64,000 bases of DNA, taken from positions 4,468,001-4,532,000 of the forward strand of contig NC_015675.1 of NCBI RefSeq assembly GCF_000176035.2, given 5' to 3'. This DNA comes from Mesorhizobium opportunistum WSM2075 (lineage in GTDB: Bacteria; Pseudomonadota; Alphaproteobacteria; Rhizobiales; Rhizobiaceae). A program made the position numbers and the translations under genes. Positions 54,966 to 63,670 of this stretch are shown here, piece by piece (the first letter of the stretch is position 1; each line of letters begins with the position of its first letter). Under the pieces are notes generated by a model that saw only the letters and a list, made by a program, of their open reading frames with translations, was not told where the DNA came from and ran no database searches.

Positions 54966-55807
54966 TGATCGCCCTCCTGCGTCTGCAGGCGTACGTAGAA
55001 GAACGTGCCGACGAGGCCGAACAGGCTGATGACCAGTGCCGCCGCGGCTGCCTGCCCGACATTGAGATCGTAGAAGGCGTGGCGGTAGGCCAGCGTCGAC
55101 AGCACCTCGCTCGAAAAAGCCGGGCCGCCCTGGGTCAGGATGTAGACGAAGTCGAAGGCGAGGAAGCTCCAGATCACCGTCATGATCATCATCAGCATGA
55201 TGGTCGGCCGGATCGCCGGCAGCAGCACGTAGCGCATCATTTGCCCATAGCTCGCGCCCTCGATGCGCGCCGCCTCGATGTGCTCCTGCGGCACCTGGCG
55301 CAGCGCCGCGAAGAAGATGACGCACAGAAATCCCCACCAGTGCCAGAGGTCGACAGTCGCCACGCCGAACAATGCCGTCGATGGTTGCGCCAGCGGATTG
55401 GCCACGGGCAAGCCCATGCGCGCCAGCATGCCGAACACACCGGTGACGGGGCTGTAGATCATGCCTTGCCAGACGCGCGCGGTGATGACCGTGGCGATGA
55501 CGACGGGCAGGAAATAGACGACCTGGAAGAAATTGCTGCCGCGCCTGACGATCAGCAGCATCGAGGCCGCCAGCAGTCCCATGGCGATCGGCACGATGAG
55601 GAAGATGCAGGTCCAGATGATGTTGTTGGTCAGCGCCGACCAGAAGACGCCGTCGGCAAACAATGCCCGGAAATTGTCCAGCCCGGAAAAGGTCGGCGTC
55701 GAAATTCCGTCCCAGTTGCAGAACGCCAGGACGACCGTCAGCAATGCCGGAACCAGCACGATGACGAAATTGATGATCAGCGTCGGGACGAGATAGAGCC
55801 GGTGCAT
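54962..55807 (-). CDS. carbohydrate ABC transporter permease (MalF/UgpA type)
   Basis: A 281-residue permease from ATG 55807 (a TTG six nt upstream is in frame). Six helices, with EAA loop PQEHIEAARIEGASYGQMMRYVLLPAIRPTIML. It pairs with the next permease to form the channel. The binding-protein gene ends 90 nt upstream, the widest gap in the operon, with GC-rich inverted sequence around 55820-55855 that might attenuate transcription. Confidence 0.9.
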   Translation of the reverse strand: MHRLYLVPTLIINFVIVLVPALLTVVLAFCNWDGISTPTFSGLDNFRALFADGVFWSALTNNIIWTCIFLIVPIAMGLLAASMLLIVRRGSNFFQVVYFLPVVIATVITARVWQGMIYSPVTGVFGMLARMGLPVANPLAQPSTALFGVATVDLWHWWGFLCVIFFAALRQVPQEHIEAARIEGASYGQMMRYVLLPAIRPTIMLMMIMTVIWSFLAFDFVYILTQGGPAFSSEVLSTLAYRHAFYDLNVGQAAAAALVISLFGLVGTFFYVRLQTQEGDQ

Positions 55808-55897
55808 GGACAATTGCCCTGGGTTTTCAGAGGGCGCCCTGTCAGGCGCCGCTCCTTCGCTGGTTCGGATGGTTCGTGGCTGATACCGGTGCCGGCC

Positions 55898-57217
55898 TCA
55901 AGCCCGCTTCGGGACCGCCGGCACCTTGCCGGCCGCCTTTTCCTGCTGGAAGGCGTCGTCGAGCTTCTTGAGGTAGTCCTTCGAGCTGATCTTCTTCAGC
56001 CAGACTTCCTCCATGCCGCTGACCAGATAGGTGTCGGTGGCGGGCGGCAGGAAGGTCCATGTCGTGTAGCCGTACTGGCCGGCGCCGACGGCCGACGACA
56101 GGTTCTTCATCGTTTCGGTGTAGAGCGGCAACACCTTGTCGGAAAGCTTCACTCCCGACAGATCCTTCAGCGGCAGGTTCCACTCGCCTTGCCACACCGA
56201 GTTCATGTCGCCGTAGAATTTATCGCTGAAAATAGTGTCGAGCACCGCCGCCGCTCCATCGGCATTTTCGGATTTCGCGTTGATGGAGAGCGTCGAGCCG
56301 ATGCCGAGCGCATAGACCGGCGGGCCGCTCGTGCTCGGAAAACCAACGAAGGCCGGCTCGGCATTGTTGGGCGGGAAATAGGTCGGGATGTTGGTGAAAC
56401 TCCAGGTGCCGCTCGGCGCCATCCCGGCCTGGCCGGTCGCCACCTGGGCGAATGCCTGCTCCAGCGTCAGCGAAAAATAGTTCGGGCCGTAATAACCCTT
56501 CTGCCACCACTCATCGAGCTTATCGATCGCCGCCTGAATGGACGGGTCGGTCCACGGAATGGCGCCGGTCAGCGCCTTGTAGACATTGTCGGGGCCGGCC
56601 ACCGAGTTGAGCACGATCGAGACATGGTGCTCGTTGGCCGGCCGCCAGTCCGCATTGCCGCAGCCGAACGGGACCAGGCCCTTGCCCTTCATCTCGTCGG
56701 CGAGCGCCTCGAGTTCGGCGATTGTGGTCGGCGCCTTCCAGCCGTTCTTGTCGAACAGCGTCTTGTTGTAGAACAGGCCCAGCGTCTCATAGGTCTTGGC
56801 AAGCGCGTATAGCTTTCCTTCGTATTTTCCCAGTTCCATGAACAGCGGCAGCAGCCGGTCGTCCCAGCCGAGCTTCGCGGCATAGTCGTCGAGCGGCAGC
56901 AACTGCCCCGCCTGCGCCATCGACGCGACATAGCTCGGTCCGGCGGTGAAGACGACATCGGGGCCATTGCCCGAGAGCATCGCAATGCGCAACTGCTTGT
57001 CGAGGTCGGAGCCGCGGAAGTCGATCGAAAGATCATCCTGTGGATGTGCGGCATTGAATGGGTCGATCAGAATGGTCTTGAGATTGTCCTGGTTTTCCGG
57101 CGAGGCGGATTCGTACCAGAAACCGATAGGCTTCTTGTCGTCTGCAAAGGCCAGGCGCGACAGCAGCGGCAGGGCGGCGAGGCCGAGGCCGGTCTTGAGC
57201 AATGTACGGCGTTCCAT
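55898..57217 (-). CDS. extracellular sugar-binding protein (ABC transporter, CUT1 class)
   Basis: A 439-residue binding protein with signal MERRTLLKTGLGLAALPLL (twin-Arg-like ERR) and cleavage after AFA. The mature part has the family-1 solute-binding fold: IDPFNAAHPQDDLSIDF, GPDVVFTAGPSYVASMAQAGQLLPLDDY, YALAKTYETLGLFYNKTLFDKNGW. It begins 33 nt after the lacI-type gene. Likely ligand is an oligosaccharide or glycoside; none can be read directly. Confidence 0.9.
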   Translation of the reverse strand: MERRTLLKTGLGLAALPLLSRLAFADDKKPIGFWYESASPENQDNLKTILIDPFNAAHPQDDLSIDFRGSDLDKQLRIAMLSGNGPDVVFTAGPSYVASMAQAGQLLPLDDYAAKLGWDDRLLPLFMELGKYEGKLYALAKTYETLGLFYNKTLFDKNGWKAPTTIAELEALADEMKGKGLVPFGCGNADWRPANEHHVSIVLNSVAGPDNVYKALTGAIPWTDPSIQAAIDKLDEWWQKGYYGPNYFSLTLEQAFAQVATGQAGMAPSGTWSFTNIPTYFPPNNAEPAFVGFPSTSGPPVYALGIGSTLSINAKSENADGAAAVLDTIFSDKFYGDMNSVWQGEWNLPLKDLSGVKLSDKVLPLYTETMKNLSSAVGAGQYGYTTWTFLPPATDTYLVSGMEEVWLKKISSKDYLKKLDDAFQQEKAAGKVPAVPKRA

Positions 57218-57249
57218 GTTTTCTCCTCCGATCTTTCTCGTTTCTTGTT

Positions 57250-58284
57250 TCAGGTTGAGCCGCGTTCGATCAGGCTGAAGGGCATCTCGAGCGCGGTGCC
57301 GGCGCCGGGCGTGGAGCCGCGCAGCCGTTCCATCAGGATCTGTGCGGCCTTGATGCCGATGTCGCCCTGGAATTGGGAAACCGTGGTGAGCGACGGCGTG
57401 ACCAGTCGTGCCGCTGAAATATCGTCGAAGCCTGCGACGGCGATATCCCCCGGAATAGCGATGCCGCGATCGCGCAGCGCCTGCATCACGCCAATGGCCA
57501 TGAGGTCGTTGGCGGCAAAGATCGCCGTCGGCGCATAGCCGCTGGCAAGCACCGTCTCGGCCGCCCGGGCTCCGCCGGTTTCGCTGAATTCTTCGTCGAT
57601 CACGATATGGGGCGTGCCACCGGCCTCGGTGAGCGCGGTGCGGTAGCCTTCGACCCGAACGCCCTGGGGGCCGCCCCGGCCGGCGACCATGGCGATGCGG
57701 CGATGGCCCCGGCCGATGAGAAACTGTGTTACCGCAAGGGCGGCGGCGTAGCTGTCGATAAAAATATCGTCGATGGCGATATCGCCGCCGCGTTTCTTGC
57801 TCGATTCGATGCGCACCACCGGCACGCCCGCATCGACCAGCGGCTTGAAGTCGCCGGCGCGCAACGTGAAGAACACGCCTATCACACCGTCCACGCGCCC
57901 CTGCCTGGACCAGTCGAGAAAATGGCGCTCCCGCTCGGGCGACCCATCGGTGCTGACCGCGATCACGTCATAGTTGAGATCCTCGGCCACCGACTGGATG
58001 CCGCGCATCAATGCCGGATAGAAGGGGTTGGTGATGTCGGGCACGATGCAGGCAATGGTCATGGTGCGATTGGTCTTGAGCGCCTGCGCGAACCGATTGG
58101 GCGTATAGCCGAGCTTCGCCGCCGCATTGGTGATCCGCTGCCAGGTCTCGGACGACAGCGCCGGAGACCCGCCGCCGCTCATCACCATCGACACGCTGGC
58201 CTGCGACACACCGGCCAGCCGTGCGACGTCTTTCTGTGTGGCCCGGCCCGTACGCAAGTGAAACTCGTCCCTTATACGTAACAA
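57250..58284 (-). CDS. LacI-family transcriptional regulator
   Basis: A 344-residue repressor starting at TTG 58284 behind TAGGAG. The N-terminal helix-turn-helix is TQKDVARLAGVSQASVSMVM, with the hinge helix at RITNAAAKLGYTPNRFAQAL. A periplasmic-binding-like effector domain follows (IACIVPDITNPFYPALMRGI; VAGFDDISAARLVTPSLTTV). As first gene of a same-strand operon with the sugar ABC genes, it probably autoregulates and is induced by the imported ligand. The promoter has a palindrome at its -10 box. Confidence 0.92.
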   Translation of the reverse strand: MLRIRDEFHLRTGRATQKDVARLAGVSQASVSMVMSGGGSPALSSETWQRITNAAAKLGYTPNRFAQALKTNRTMTIACIVPDITNPFYPALMRGIQSVAEDLNYDVIAVSTDGSPERERHFLDWSRQGRVDGVIGVFFTLRAGDFKPLVDAGVPVVRIESSKKRGGDIAIDDIFIDSYAAALAVTQFLIGRGHRRIAMVAGRGGPQGVRVEGYRTALTEAGGTPHIVIDEEFSETGGARAAETVLASGYAPTAIFAANDLMAIGVMQALRDRGIAIPGDIAVAGFDDISAARLVTPSLTTVSQFQGDIGIKAAQILMERLRGSTPGAGTALEMPFSLIERGST

Positions 58285-58292
58285 TAAGCTCC

Positions 58293-58327
58293 TAATACGT
58301 ATTAAAGTGCATCGGATCGGGCGTCAA
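58293..58327 (-). promoter_or_regulatory. sigma70-type promoter with overlapping operator palindrome upstream of the LacI-led operon
   Basis: On the - strand, TTGACG (58327-58322) and TAATAC (58304-58299) are separated by 17 nt, an excellent housekeeping promoter. The -10 box lies inside TAATACGTATTA (58293-58304), a perfect 12-bp palindrome with the central CG step that LacI-family repressors favour. A second TACGTA core lies at 58275-58280, inside the first codons of the gene. Binding would block transcription of lacI and the five genes after it. Confidence 0.7.
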
Positions 58328-58712
58328 GACGAAGTTTTGCGTTCAACCGCCGAGGTTTGCCGATGCATCCGAGAGGGCTGATCGCGCTATCGAGAGCCTC
58401 GAGCCGGCGTCTTCGGGCCTATATTTCGCTCCGACGTGCGGGGCTTAATGATCCTCGTGGGCAACGAAAAAAGACATTCGTTGTCCAGTGGACGCATAGC
58501 TTGATTCTTGACCGACCTGTCGCACTGCGAAGCGAAGGTTTACGAAGCGAGTAACAGGCTCGTGACGGTACGGGGAAGCTTCAGCGCCGCCTCCACTCGG
58601 GCCTATCGAGGGCTGTCGTAGCAACCCGGGTCGCGCCCCTATTCAGTGTTGCGAATGCTGCAGTGTAGGTTCGTCGAAGTTCGACCGCTTATTCCGGCGC
58701 CGTTGCGCGTTA
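58328..58712. other. 385-nt stretch without a gene
   Basis: No supported frame on either strand. A partial inverted repeat is near 58462-58488 (GGCAACGA with TCGTTGTCC), reading as a weak hairpin. It separates two - strand transcription units. Confidence 0.5.
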
Positions 58713-59495
58713 TCATTTTGCGTTCGCCGCATCCTCGATCAGAGCAGCCACTTCCCGAGCGTGGGAGACCATAACCAAATGGGAAGCGCCTGGGACGACC
58801 ACTGTTTTCCGCGCATGGGCACGGCCAGCCATGAAAGCCATCGCGACCGGCGGAATGTTGCGGTCTGCAGCCCCGTAAATCGACCAGGACGGCACGGTCT
58901 TCCACGCCGCACGAACTGCGCGGTCGGCCAGGGCGGCCTGATTCACCGGTCGTTGCGCCGCAGCCATCAGCCGCGCGTCCACCTCCGGGAGGTCGGCAGC
59001 GAACTGCGCATGGAATTTGTCCTGCTGGATGTACAAATCCTGCTCACCGTTTGCCAGATTGACTGGGGGCGCAAGGGTGGGCCCGAGCGTGCTTCCCGGA
59101 AATTTGTCAGTCAGCTCGAGACTGCTCTCACCAACGTCGGGCTCAAAGGCAGCAACATAGACGAGTGCCTTCACGTTGGGTAACTGGCCCGCCATATCGG
59201 AGATCACCGTCCCAGCGTAAGAGTGGCCCACAAGAATGACCGGTCCCTTTACCGAACCAACGACGCTTGCGACATGAGCCGCGTCTCCAGAGACGCTTCG
59301 CAAAGGATTGGCCGCCGCGATCACTGTGAATCCATCTTGCGTCAGATCCGCGATCACGCCGTTCCAGCTGGCGGACTCCGCGAATGCGCCGTGGACCAAG
59401 ACGATGGTGGGCTTCGGCTCGCCGGCGAGGGCGGCAGTGGCGCCGGCCAGACTAAATGCCCCAACGATCGCACCAATATTGACGAAGCTGCACAT
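58713..59495 (-). CDS. secreted alpha/beta hydrolase (esterase-like)
   Basis: A 260-residue exported hydrolase with a Sec signal (hydrophobic GAIVGAFSLAGATAALAG). The fold begins PTIVLVHGAFAESASW with HGAF oxyanion, then nucleophile elbow GHSYAGTV, acid YGAADRNIPP and His in GASHLVMVSHAREV. This subgroup (RsbQ/EstC-like) is usually annotated as alpha/beta hydrolase. The start codon at 59495 is 62 nt downstream of one of the three GTATCG palindromes. Confidence 0.87.
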   Translation of the reverse strand: MCSFVNIGAIVGAFSLAGATAALAGEPKPTIVLVHGAFAESASWNGVIADLTQDGFTVIAAANPLRSVSGDAAHVASVVGSVKGPVILVGHSYAGTVISDMAGQLPNVKALVYVAAFEPDVGESSLELTDKFPGSTLGPTLAPPVNLANGEQDLYIQQDKFHAQFAADLPEVDARLMAAAQRPVNQAALADRAVRAAWKTVPSWSIYGAADRNIPPVAMAFMAGRAHARKTVVVPGASHLVMVSHAREVAALIEDAANAK

Positions 59496-59557
59496 GACCC
59501 AACCTTTCTGATAAATGTCTCACCATCAGAACCGCTGAGCGGCGCCAAATCTATCGC

Positions 59558-59582
59558 ACCAAAGTGTCGCCGATACCTTGGT
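59558..59582. promoter_or_regulatory. operator-like palindrome, copy 1 (GTGTCGCCGATAC core)
   Basis: A 25-bp imperfect palindrome, arms 12 bp with 10 matches around a central C; core GTGTCGCCGATAC at 59564-59576 and outer arms ACCAA/TTGGT. It lies upstream of the secreted hydrolase gene. It is related to two sites at 61733 and 61868. Confidence 0.65.
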
Positions 59583-59888
59583 GTTGGTGTGCTCAGTTGG
59601 ATGGCAGGATCGGACTCGCGTAGCAGCCCTTTTGCCGTGCCTGGTTCTCAACATTGAAACACGTGAACCTGGCTTGAATTTCAGTGCCACTGCCGACTGC
59701 GGTCTTAAGGAGATGTGAAGACCCCGAGCTAGCCAGCGTCCGAGAAATCTCTCCTACCCAATGGCGAAAATGCGCTGCGGCGTTCGAGGAGACTTCTCTC
59801 GTTTAGGATTTTGGACGGCAACGCTCGCCGCCTCATCTCTGTGGCGATTCTTCGCGCACTGAAAGCGCTGTGGGTCGTCCCGAAACCC

Positions 59889-61433
59889 CTACGGCCTTTC
59901 AACACTCAATTGCCGCTCCATTGCCGCCTCAGCTTCGAGGCTCTCGATGTCGCGGAAGATCGATGCAACGGCCACCGTACGGCCTGCGCGCTTGAAGCGC
60001 AGCAGGCAGTCTTTTGCGCCAATGTCTCCATCAACTACGATCTCGTCCCATCGCTCGGCGTGACCTACGTAGTTGATCGGGACGTCGTAATGCTGACTCC
60101 AAAAGAACGGCACTGCGAGGAATTTCTCGCGATGGCCGAGCATATTGAGTGCTGCAGTTTGCCCTTGTCTCTCTGCCACCACCCAATGCTCGACACGAAT
60201 ATTCTCGCCACTATGCGGATCTGGCCACCGCGCAATGTCGCCTGCCGCGAAGATCCCAGGTGCGCTCGTCTCCAGAAAAGCATTTACTGCGACACCGCGA
60301 TCGATGTTGAGCCCGGCCTTTTCGGCGAGCCCGATCCGGGGTCGCACGCCGATGCCCGCGACGACGAAATCCGCCTCAAGCGTATTTCCGCTGTTGAGTT
60401 TCAGCTTCTTGCCATCGATGCTGATCGCGGTGTCCTCGAGATGGAATACGACACCATTCTCCTCGTGGAGGGCGCGGATGAAGTCGCCCATTTGCGAACC
60501 AAGAATTCGTTCCATGGGGCGTTTATCCGGCGCCACGACATGAATTTCGATACCGCGCGAGCGCAGGGCCGAGGCAACTTCCAGGCCAATGAAACTGGCG
60601 CCGAGCACGACAGCGCGGCGCGCGCTCGATGCGTGCTCGATGATGGCCTTGCAATCTGCGAACGACCGGAGCGTGTGAACGTGTGGCTGGTCTGCGCCGG
60701 CTATGCCCAGGTGAACCGGCTCGGCTCCGGTCGCAAGCAGTAGCCTGTCGTAAGGTGTCCGGGTCCCGTCCGCGAGTACAACCTCGCGAGAGCGTGCATC
60801 GATGCTGGCGACTTCCGCATTGAGACGCAGGTCGATATCGTTCTTTGCGTAAAAGCTTTCGTCGCGAAGCGGAACCCAATCTTCCGGCGCTTTGCCAGCC
60901 AGATAGTCCTTGGAAAGATTAGGCCGATCAACCGGCGGCGCGTCGTCGTTGCTTAGCATGACGATACTGCCTTGGTAGTGTTCGCGTCGCAGTTTTTCGG
61001 CTGCTGCAAAACCGGCCGCGCCCCCGCCGACAATGACGATCTTCCCGGGAGCCTGGCCGGAGCCTCCTGCGCGCTGCTTCGGTGTCGTCCGTTTTTGTTT
61101 CTCTCTTACGAATATCCGATCATCGCGCAGCTCCACCGACCAGCAAGTGAGTGGATTGAAGGCAGGCGCGCGCAAGGCTTCGCCCGTGCGCAAGTCGAAA
61201 CAGGCGTGATGCCAAGGGCACCGAACCGTGTTCTCAACCACCAGACCATCAACGAGTGGCCCGCCGTAGTGGGTGCATTTCGCCCCGACGGCGAAGACCT
61301 CAGTCCCACGGCGTACCAACAACACCCGTTCACCGTCAGAATGGCCGACGAGATTTCCGCCGTCGGGAAGGTCGGATAAGGCGATGCCGTTGGCCAGATC
61401 CGGTCCATTCGGTTTGATATGATCTTCAGCCAT
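59889..61433 (-). CDS. Rieske-type ferredoxin domain fused to a NAD(P)H flavoprotein reductase (AIFM3/ferredoxin reductase-like)
   Basis: A 514-residue protein from ATG 61433 behind GGGAG. N-terminal Rieske 2Fe-2S domain (~10-105) with CTHYGGPL and CPWHHACFD; linker; FAD motif GGGAAGFAAAEKLRRE near residue 130; NAD motif VVLGASFIGLEVASAL; FAD motif GIFAAGDIARW; C-terminal reductase domain. It probably shuttles electrons from NAD(P)H to an oxygenase or cytochrome, or detoxifies. The frame to 61490 adds no family sequence. A GTATCG palindrome lies ~300 nt upstream. Confidence 0.88.
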   Translation of the reverse strand: MAEDHIKPNGPDLANGIALSDLPDGGNLVGHSDGERVLLVRRGTEVFAVGAKCTHYGGPLVDGLVVENTVRCPWHHACFDLRTGEALRAPAFNPLTCWSVELRDDRIFVREKQKRTTPKQRAGGSGQAPGKIVIVGGGAAGFAAAEKLRREHYQGSIVMLSNDDAPPVDRPNLSKDYLAGKAPEDWVPLRDESFYAKNDIDLRLNAEVASIDARSREVVLADGTRTPYDRLLLATGAEPVHLGIAGADQPHVHTLRSFADCKAIIEHASSARRAVVLGASFIGLEVASALRSRGIEIHVVAPDKRPMERILGSQMGDFIRALHEENGVVFHLEDTAISIDGKKLKLNSGNTLEADFVVAGIGVRPRIGLAEKAGLNIDRGVAVNAFLETSAPGIFAAGDIARWPDPHSGENIRVEHWVVAERQGQTAALNMLGHREKFLAVPFFWSQHYDVPINYVGHAERWDEIVVDGDIGAKDCLLRFKRAGRTVAVASIFRDIESLEAEAAMERQLSVERP

Positions 61434-61732
61434 CTTCTTCTCCCTTGCCGATGCAATATTGAAATCGTCTCCGACATCGCCTGCCTCCAACCCTTGGCCA
61501 GGCGGGCGGAGCGGACAGTCAGGCTCGCCTGTTTCTCCGTCCCGGCCAACATACTGCGGATTTTACGGCGGTCATTGGACCGCCGGTCCATGCCCAGCGG
61601 CCCGGCAGGAACGAGTCAGCGCCGCTGCTTTGATTTCTTTACTCAACATAAATCCATTTCGGAAAATCGACGTCACCGCCGAATTATCATTTCGCGGCTA
61701 TCAGACCCGCGCTGCCCCGCAAAATCCATTGG

Positions 61733-61757
61733 ACCCAGGTATCGCCGATACCTTTGT
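61733..61757. promoter_or_regulatory. operator-like palindrome, copy 2 (GTATCGCCGATAC core)
   Basis: A 25-bp palindrome (10 of 12 arm positions match) with core GTATCGCCGATAC at 61739-61751. It lies in the 546-nt divergent region between the Rieske reductase (-) and the epoxide hydrolase (+), 300 nt upstream of the reductase start. Confidence 0.7.
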
Positions 61758-61867
61758 TCCGGCGACGACGTGGGTACGCCGCCATTGGCGCTGTCCTGCC
61801 GCGAGCGCCTCCGCATCAGCGTGGCGGATCCTCGGCTTGCCGAGAGATCCGCTTGACGCCGGAGCAT

Positions 61868-61892
61868 ACCAACGTATCGGCGATACCAACGT
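61868..61892. promoter_or_regulatory. operator-like palindrome, copy 3 (GTATCGGCGATAC core)
   Basis: Core GTATCGGCGATAC at 61874-61886, 93 nt upstream of the epoxide hydrolase ATG. A TTGACG hexamer at about 61853-61858 followed by a TATCGG hexamer inside the core could form a weak promoter covered by the site. The outer arms are less symmetric than in the other copies. Confidence 0.65.
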
Positions 61893-61979
61893 TCAATAGA
61901 GCCTACCGGTACTTACTGGCCTCATGGGCTGATGCTGTCTCGACGCGAGCAGCTTTGGTCAGGTTATGAGGAGGTACAG

Positions 61980-63278
61980 ATGTCATCATTATCTTCAATG
62001 TCCACCCGTCGGGAAGTTCTCGCGGCATCCGCCGCAGGGGCTATTGCAATAGTTACCTCGCCGGGTGTCGCCGGAGCGATTTCGACGAGTGGCGGAACTG
62101 CTGCCATTCGTCCATTCCGCGTCCAAGTTGCAGACGCGGATCTCGTCGACCTCAAGCACCGTCTCAAAGCCACGCGTTGGCCCGAGCGCGAGACGGTGAA
62201 AGATACCAGTCAGGGCGTTCGGCTCGCGACAATGCGGGCTCTCGCGCATTACTGGGAGACCGAATATGATTGGCGCAAATGCGAGACTTATCTGAACGGT
62301 TTGCCGCAGTTCGTTACTGAGATTGATGGGCTTGATATCCACTTCATCCACATTCGCTCGAAGCATGCGAACGCGCTGCCGATCATCGTTACCCATGGAT
62401 GGCCCGGCTCCATTATTGAGCAGTTGAAGATCATCGGTCCTCTGACAGATCCGACGGCCCATGGGGGTAGTGCTGCCGACGCCTTCGACCTGGTGATCCC
62501 CTCGCTCCCGGGGCATGGGTTTTCAGGAAAGCCGACGGCGCCTGGCTGGGATCCGATCCGGATCGCGCGGGCCTGGGGCGAGCTGATGATCCGCCTCGGG
62601 TACACGCGGTATGTAGCGCAGGGTGGCGATTGGGGGAATGCCGTTACCGAGCAGATGGCCCTCCAGATGCCGTCTGGTCTTGTCGGGATCCACACGAACA
62701 TGCCAGCCACGTTGCCGGATCAAGTGTCGAGCGCGCTCGCAGCGGGCGGCCCTGCGCCCTCTGATCTGGCCGCCGACGAACGCTATGCTTGGGATCAACT
62801 CGACTTCTTTTGGAAGCATGGGTTGGCCTACGCGCAAGAGATGGCGAACCGACCGCAGACGCTGTACGCCCTGGCCGATTCACCTATTGGGCTGGCAGCC
62901 TGGATGCTCGACCACGATGCACGCAGCTACGACCTGATCGCTCGCGTCTTCGACGGAAAGTCCGAAGGTCTGTCCAAGGAAGACGTCGTCGACAACATCG
63001 CGCTCTACTGGCTGACCAATACCGCGGTCTCATCGGCGCGCCTCTACTGGGAAAGCAAGCTGGCCTTCTTCGCGCCAAAAGGCGTGCCTCTCCCCACCGC
63101 AGTGAGTGCGTTTCCGGACGAGATCTACACGGCGCCGCGGAGTTGGACCGAGAAGGCATATCCCAAGCTGATCTACTACAATCGTCTCCCGAAAGGTGGT
63201 CACTTCGCAGCTTGGGAACAGCCGCAGGTTTTCGCCAATGAGCTTCGGGCCGCGTTCGGGTCGTTGCGTAGCGCCTGA
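61980..63278 (+). CDS. secreted epoxide hydrolase (EHN-domain alpha/beta hydrolase)
   Basis: A 432-residue protein from ATG 61980 behind GAGGAGG. Signal of twin-Arg type (STRREVLAASAAGAIAIVTS). An epoxide-hydrolase N-terminal domain opens PFRVQVADADLVDLKHRLKATRWPE, then the hydrolase fold with THGWPGSIIEQL, nucleophile Asp in QGGDWGNAVTEQM, and His in GGHFAAWEQPQVF. It should open epoxides to diols in the periplasm. Microsomal-type epoxide hydrolases in bacteria often act on xenobiotics or sterol-like epoxides; the substrate is unknown. Confidence 0.9.
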   Translation: MSSLSSMSTRREVLAASAAGAIAIVTSPGVAGAISTSGGTAAIRPFRVQVADADLVDLKHRLKATRWPERETVKDTSQGVRLATMRALAHYWETEYDWRKCETYLNGLPQFVTEIDGLDIHFIHIRSKHANALPIIVTHGWPGSIIEQLKIIGPLTDPTAHGGSAADAFDLVIPSLPGHGFSGKPTAPGWDPIRIARAWGELMIRLGYTRYVAQGGDWGNAVTEQMALQMPSGLVGIHTNMPATLPDQVSSALAAGGPAPSDLAADERYAWDQLDFFWKHGLAYAQEMANRPQTLYALADSPIGLAAWMLDHDARSYDLIARVFDGKSEGLSKEDVVDNIALYWLTNTAVSSARLYWESKLAFFAPKGVPLPTAVSAFPDEIYTAPRSWTEKAYPKLIYYNRLPKGGHFAAWEQPQVFANELRAAFGSLRSA

Positions 63279-63670
63279 TCCTGCCCGTGTAGAAAACTGC
63301 TCCGGTCCTCCAATTTCAGGGCCGTTTGGCGCCGTGGCCGTTCCACTTTGGTGGGGCGAGCACGGCGCCTCCTTACGTGTGTATGCTCGCCGTTGCTGGC
63401 TGGTCTTGGTCCACTCTCCGATCAAGCGACGCCAATCGCCAGCCGACGACTTGCATGGATGATGAGCTACCTCCCTGCACCCTGGCATCACGGGTCGTAA
63501 AGCGGGGGCTGAGTTTCGCCGAGCTGATCCACGTTGTCGTGCATCGGTGGCCCGGCTGGGAAGTTTAGGAGCAATCCATCACTCGTCGGATCGCAAGCGC
63601 AGTCGCGGCGGGCGGAACAAGCGATTGAACGGCTGACATGCACCCGACATACGTGCGGGTGATCTTCCAG
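63279..63670. other. 392-nt stretch without a recognised gene
   Basis: Small frames only. One + strand frame ending at 63568 reads SRVVKRGLSFAELIHVVVHRW, which looks slightly protein-like, but without start or family. No terminator is clear between the convergent genes. Confidence 0.45.

Noticed and set aside
54965..56812. 615-codon + strand open frame
   Set aside because: Antisense shadow of the sugar permease and binding-protein genes in high-GC DNA.
58272..58281. TTATACGTAA as an independent second LacI operator
   Set aside because: Only the TACGTA core is symmetric and it lies within coding sequence; mentioned with the main operator but not listed as its own site.
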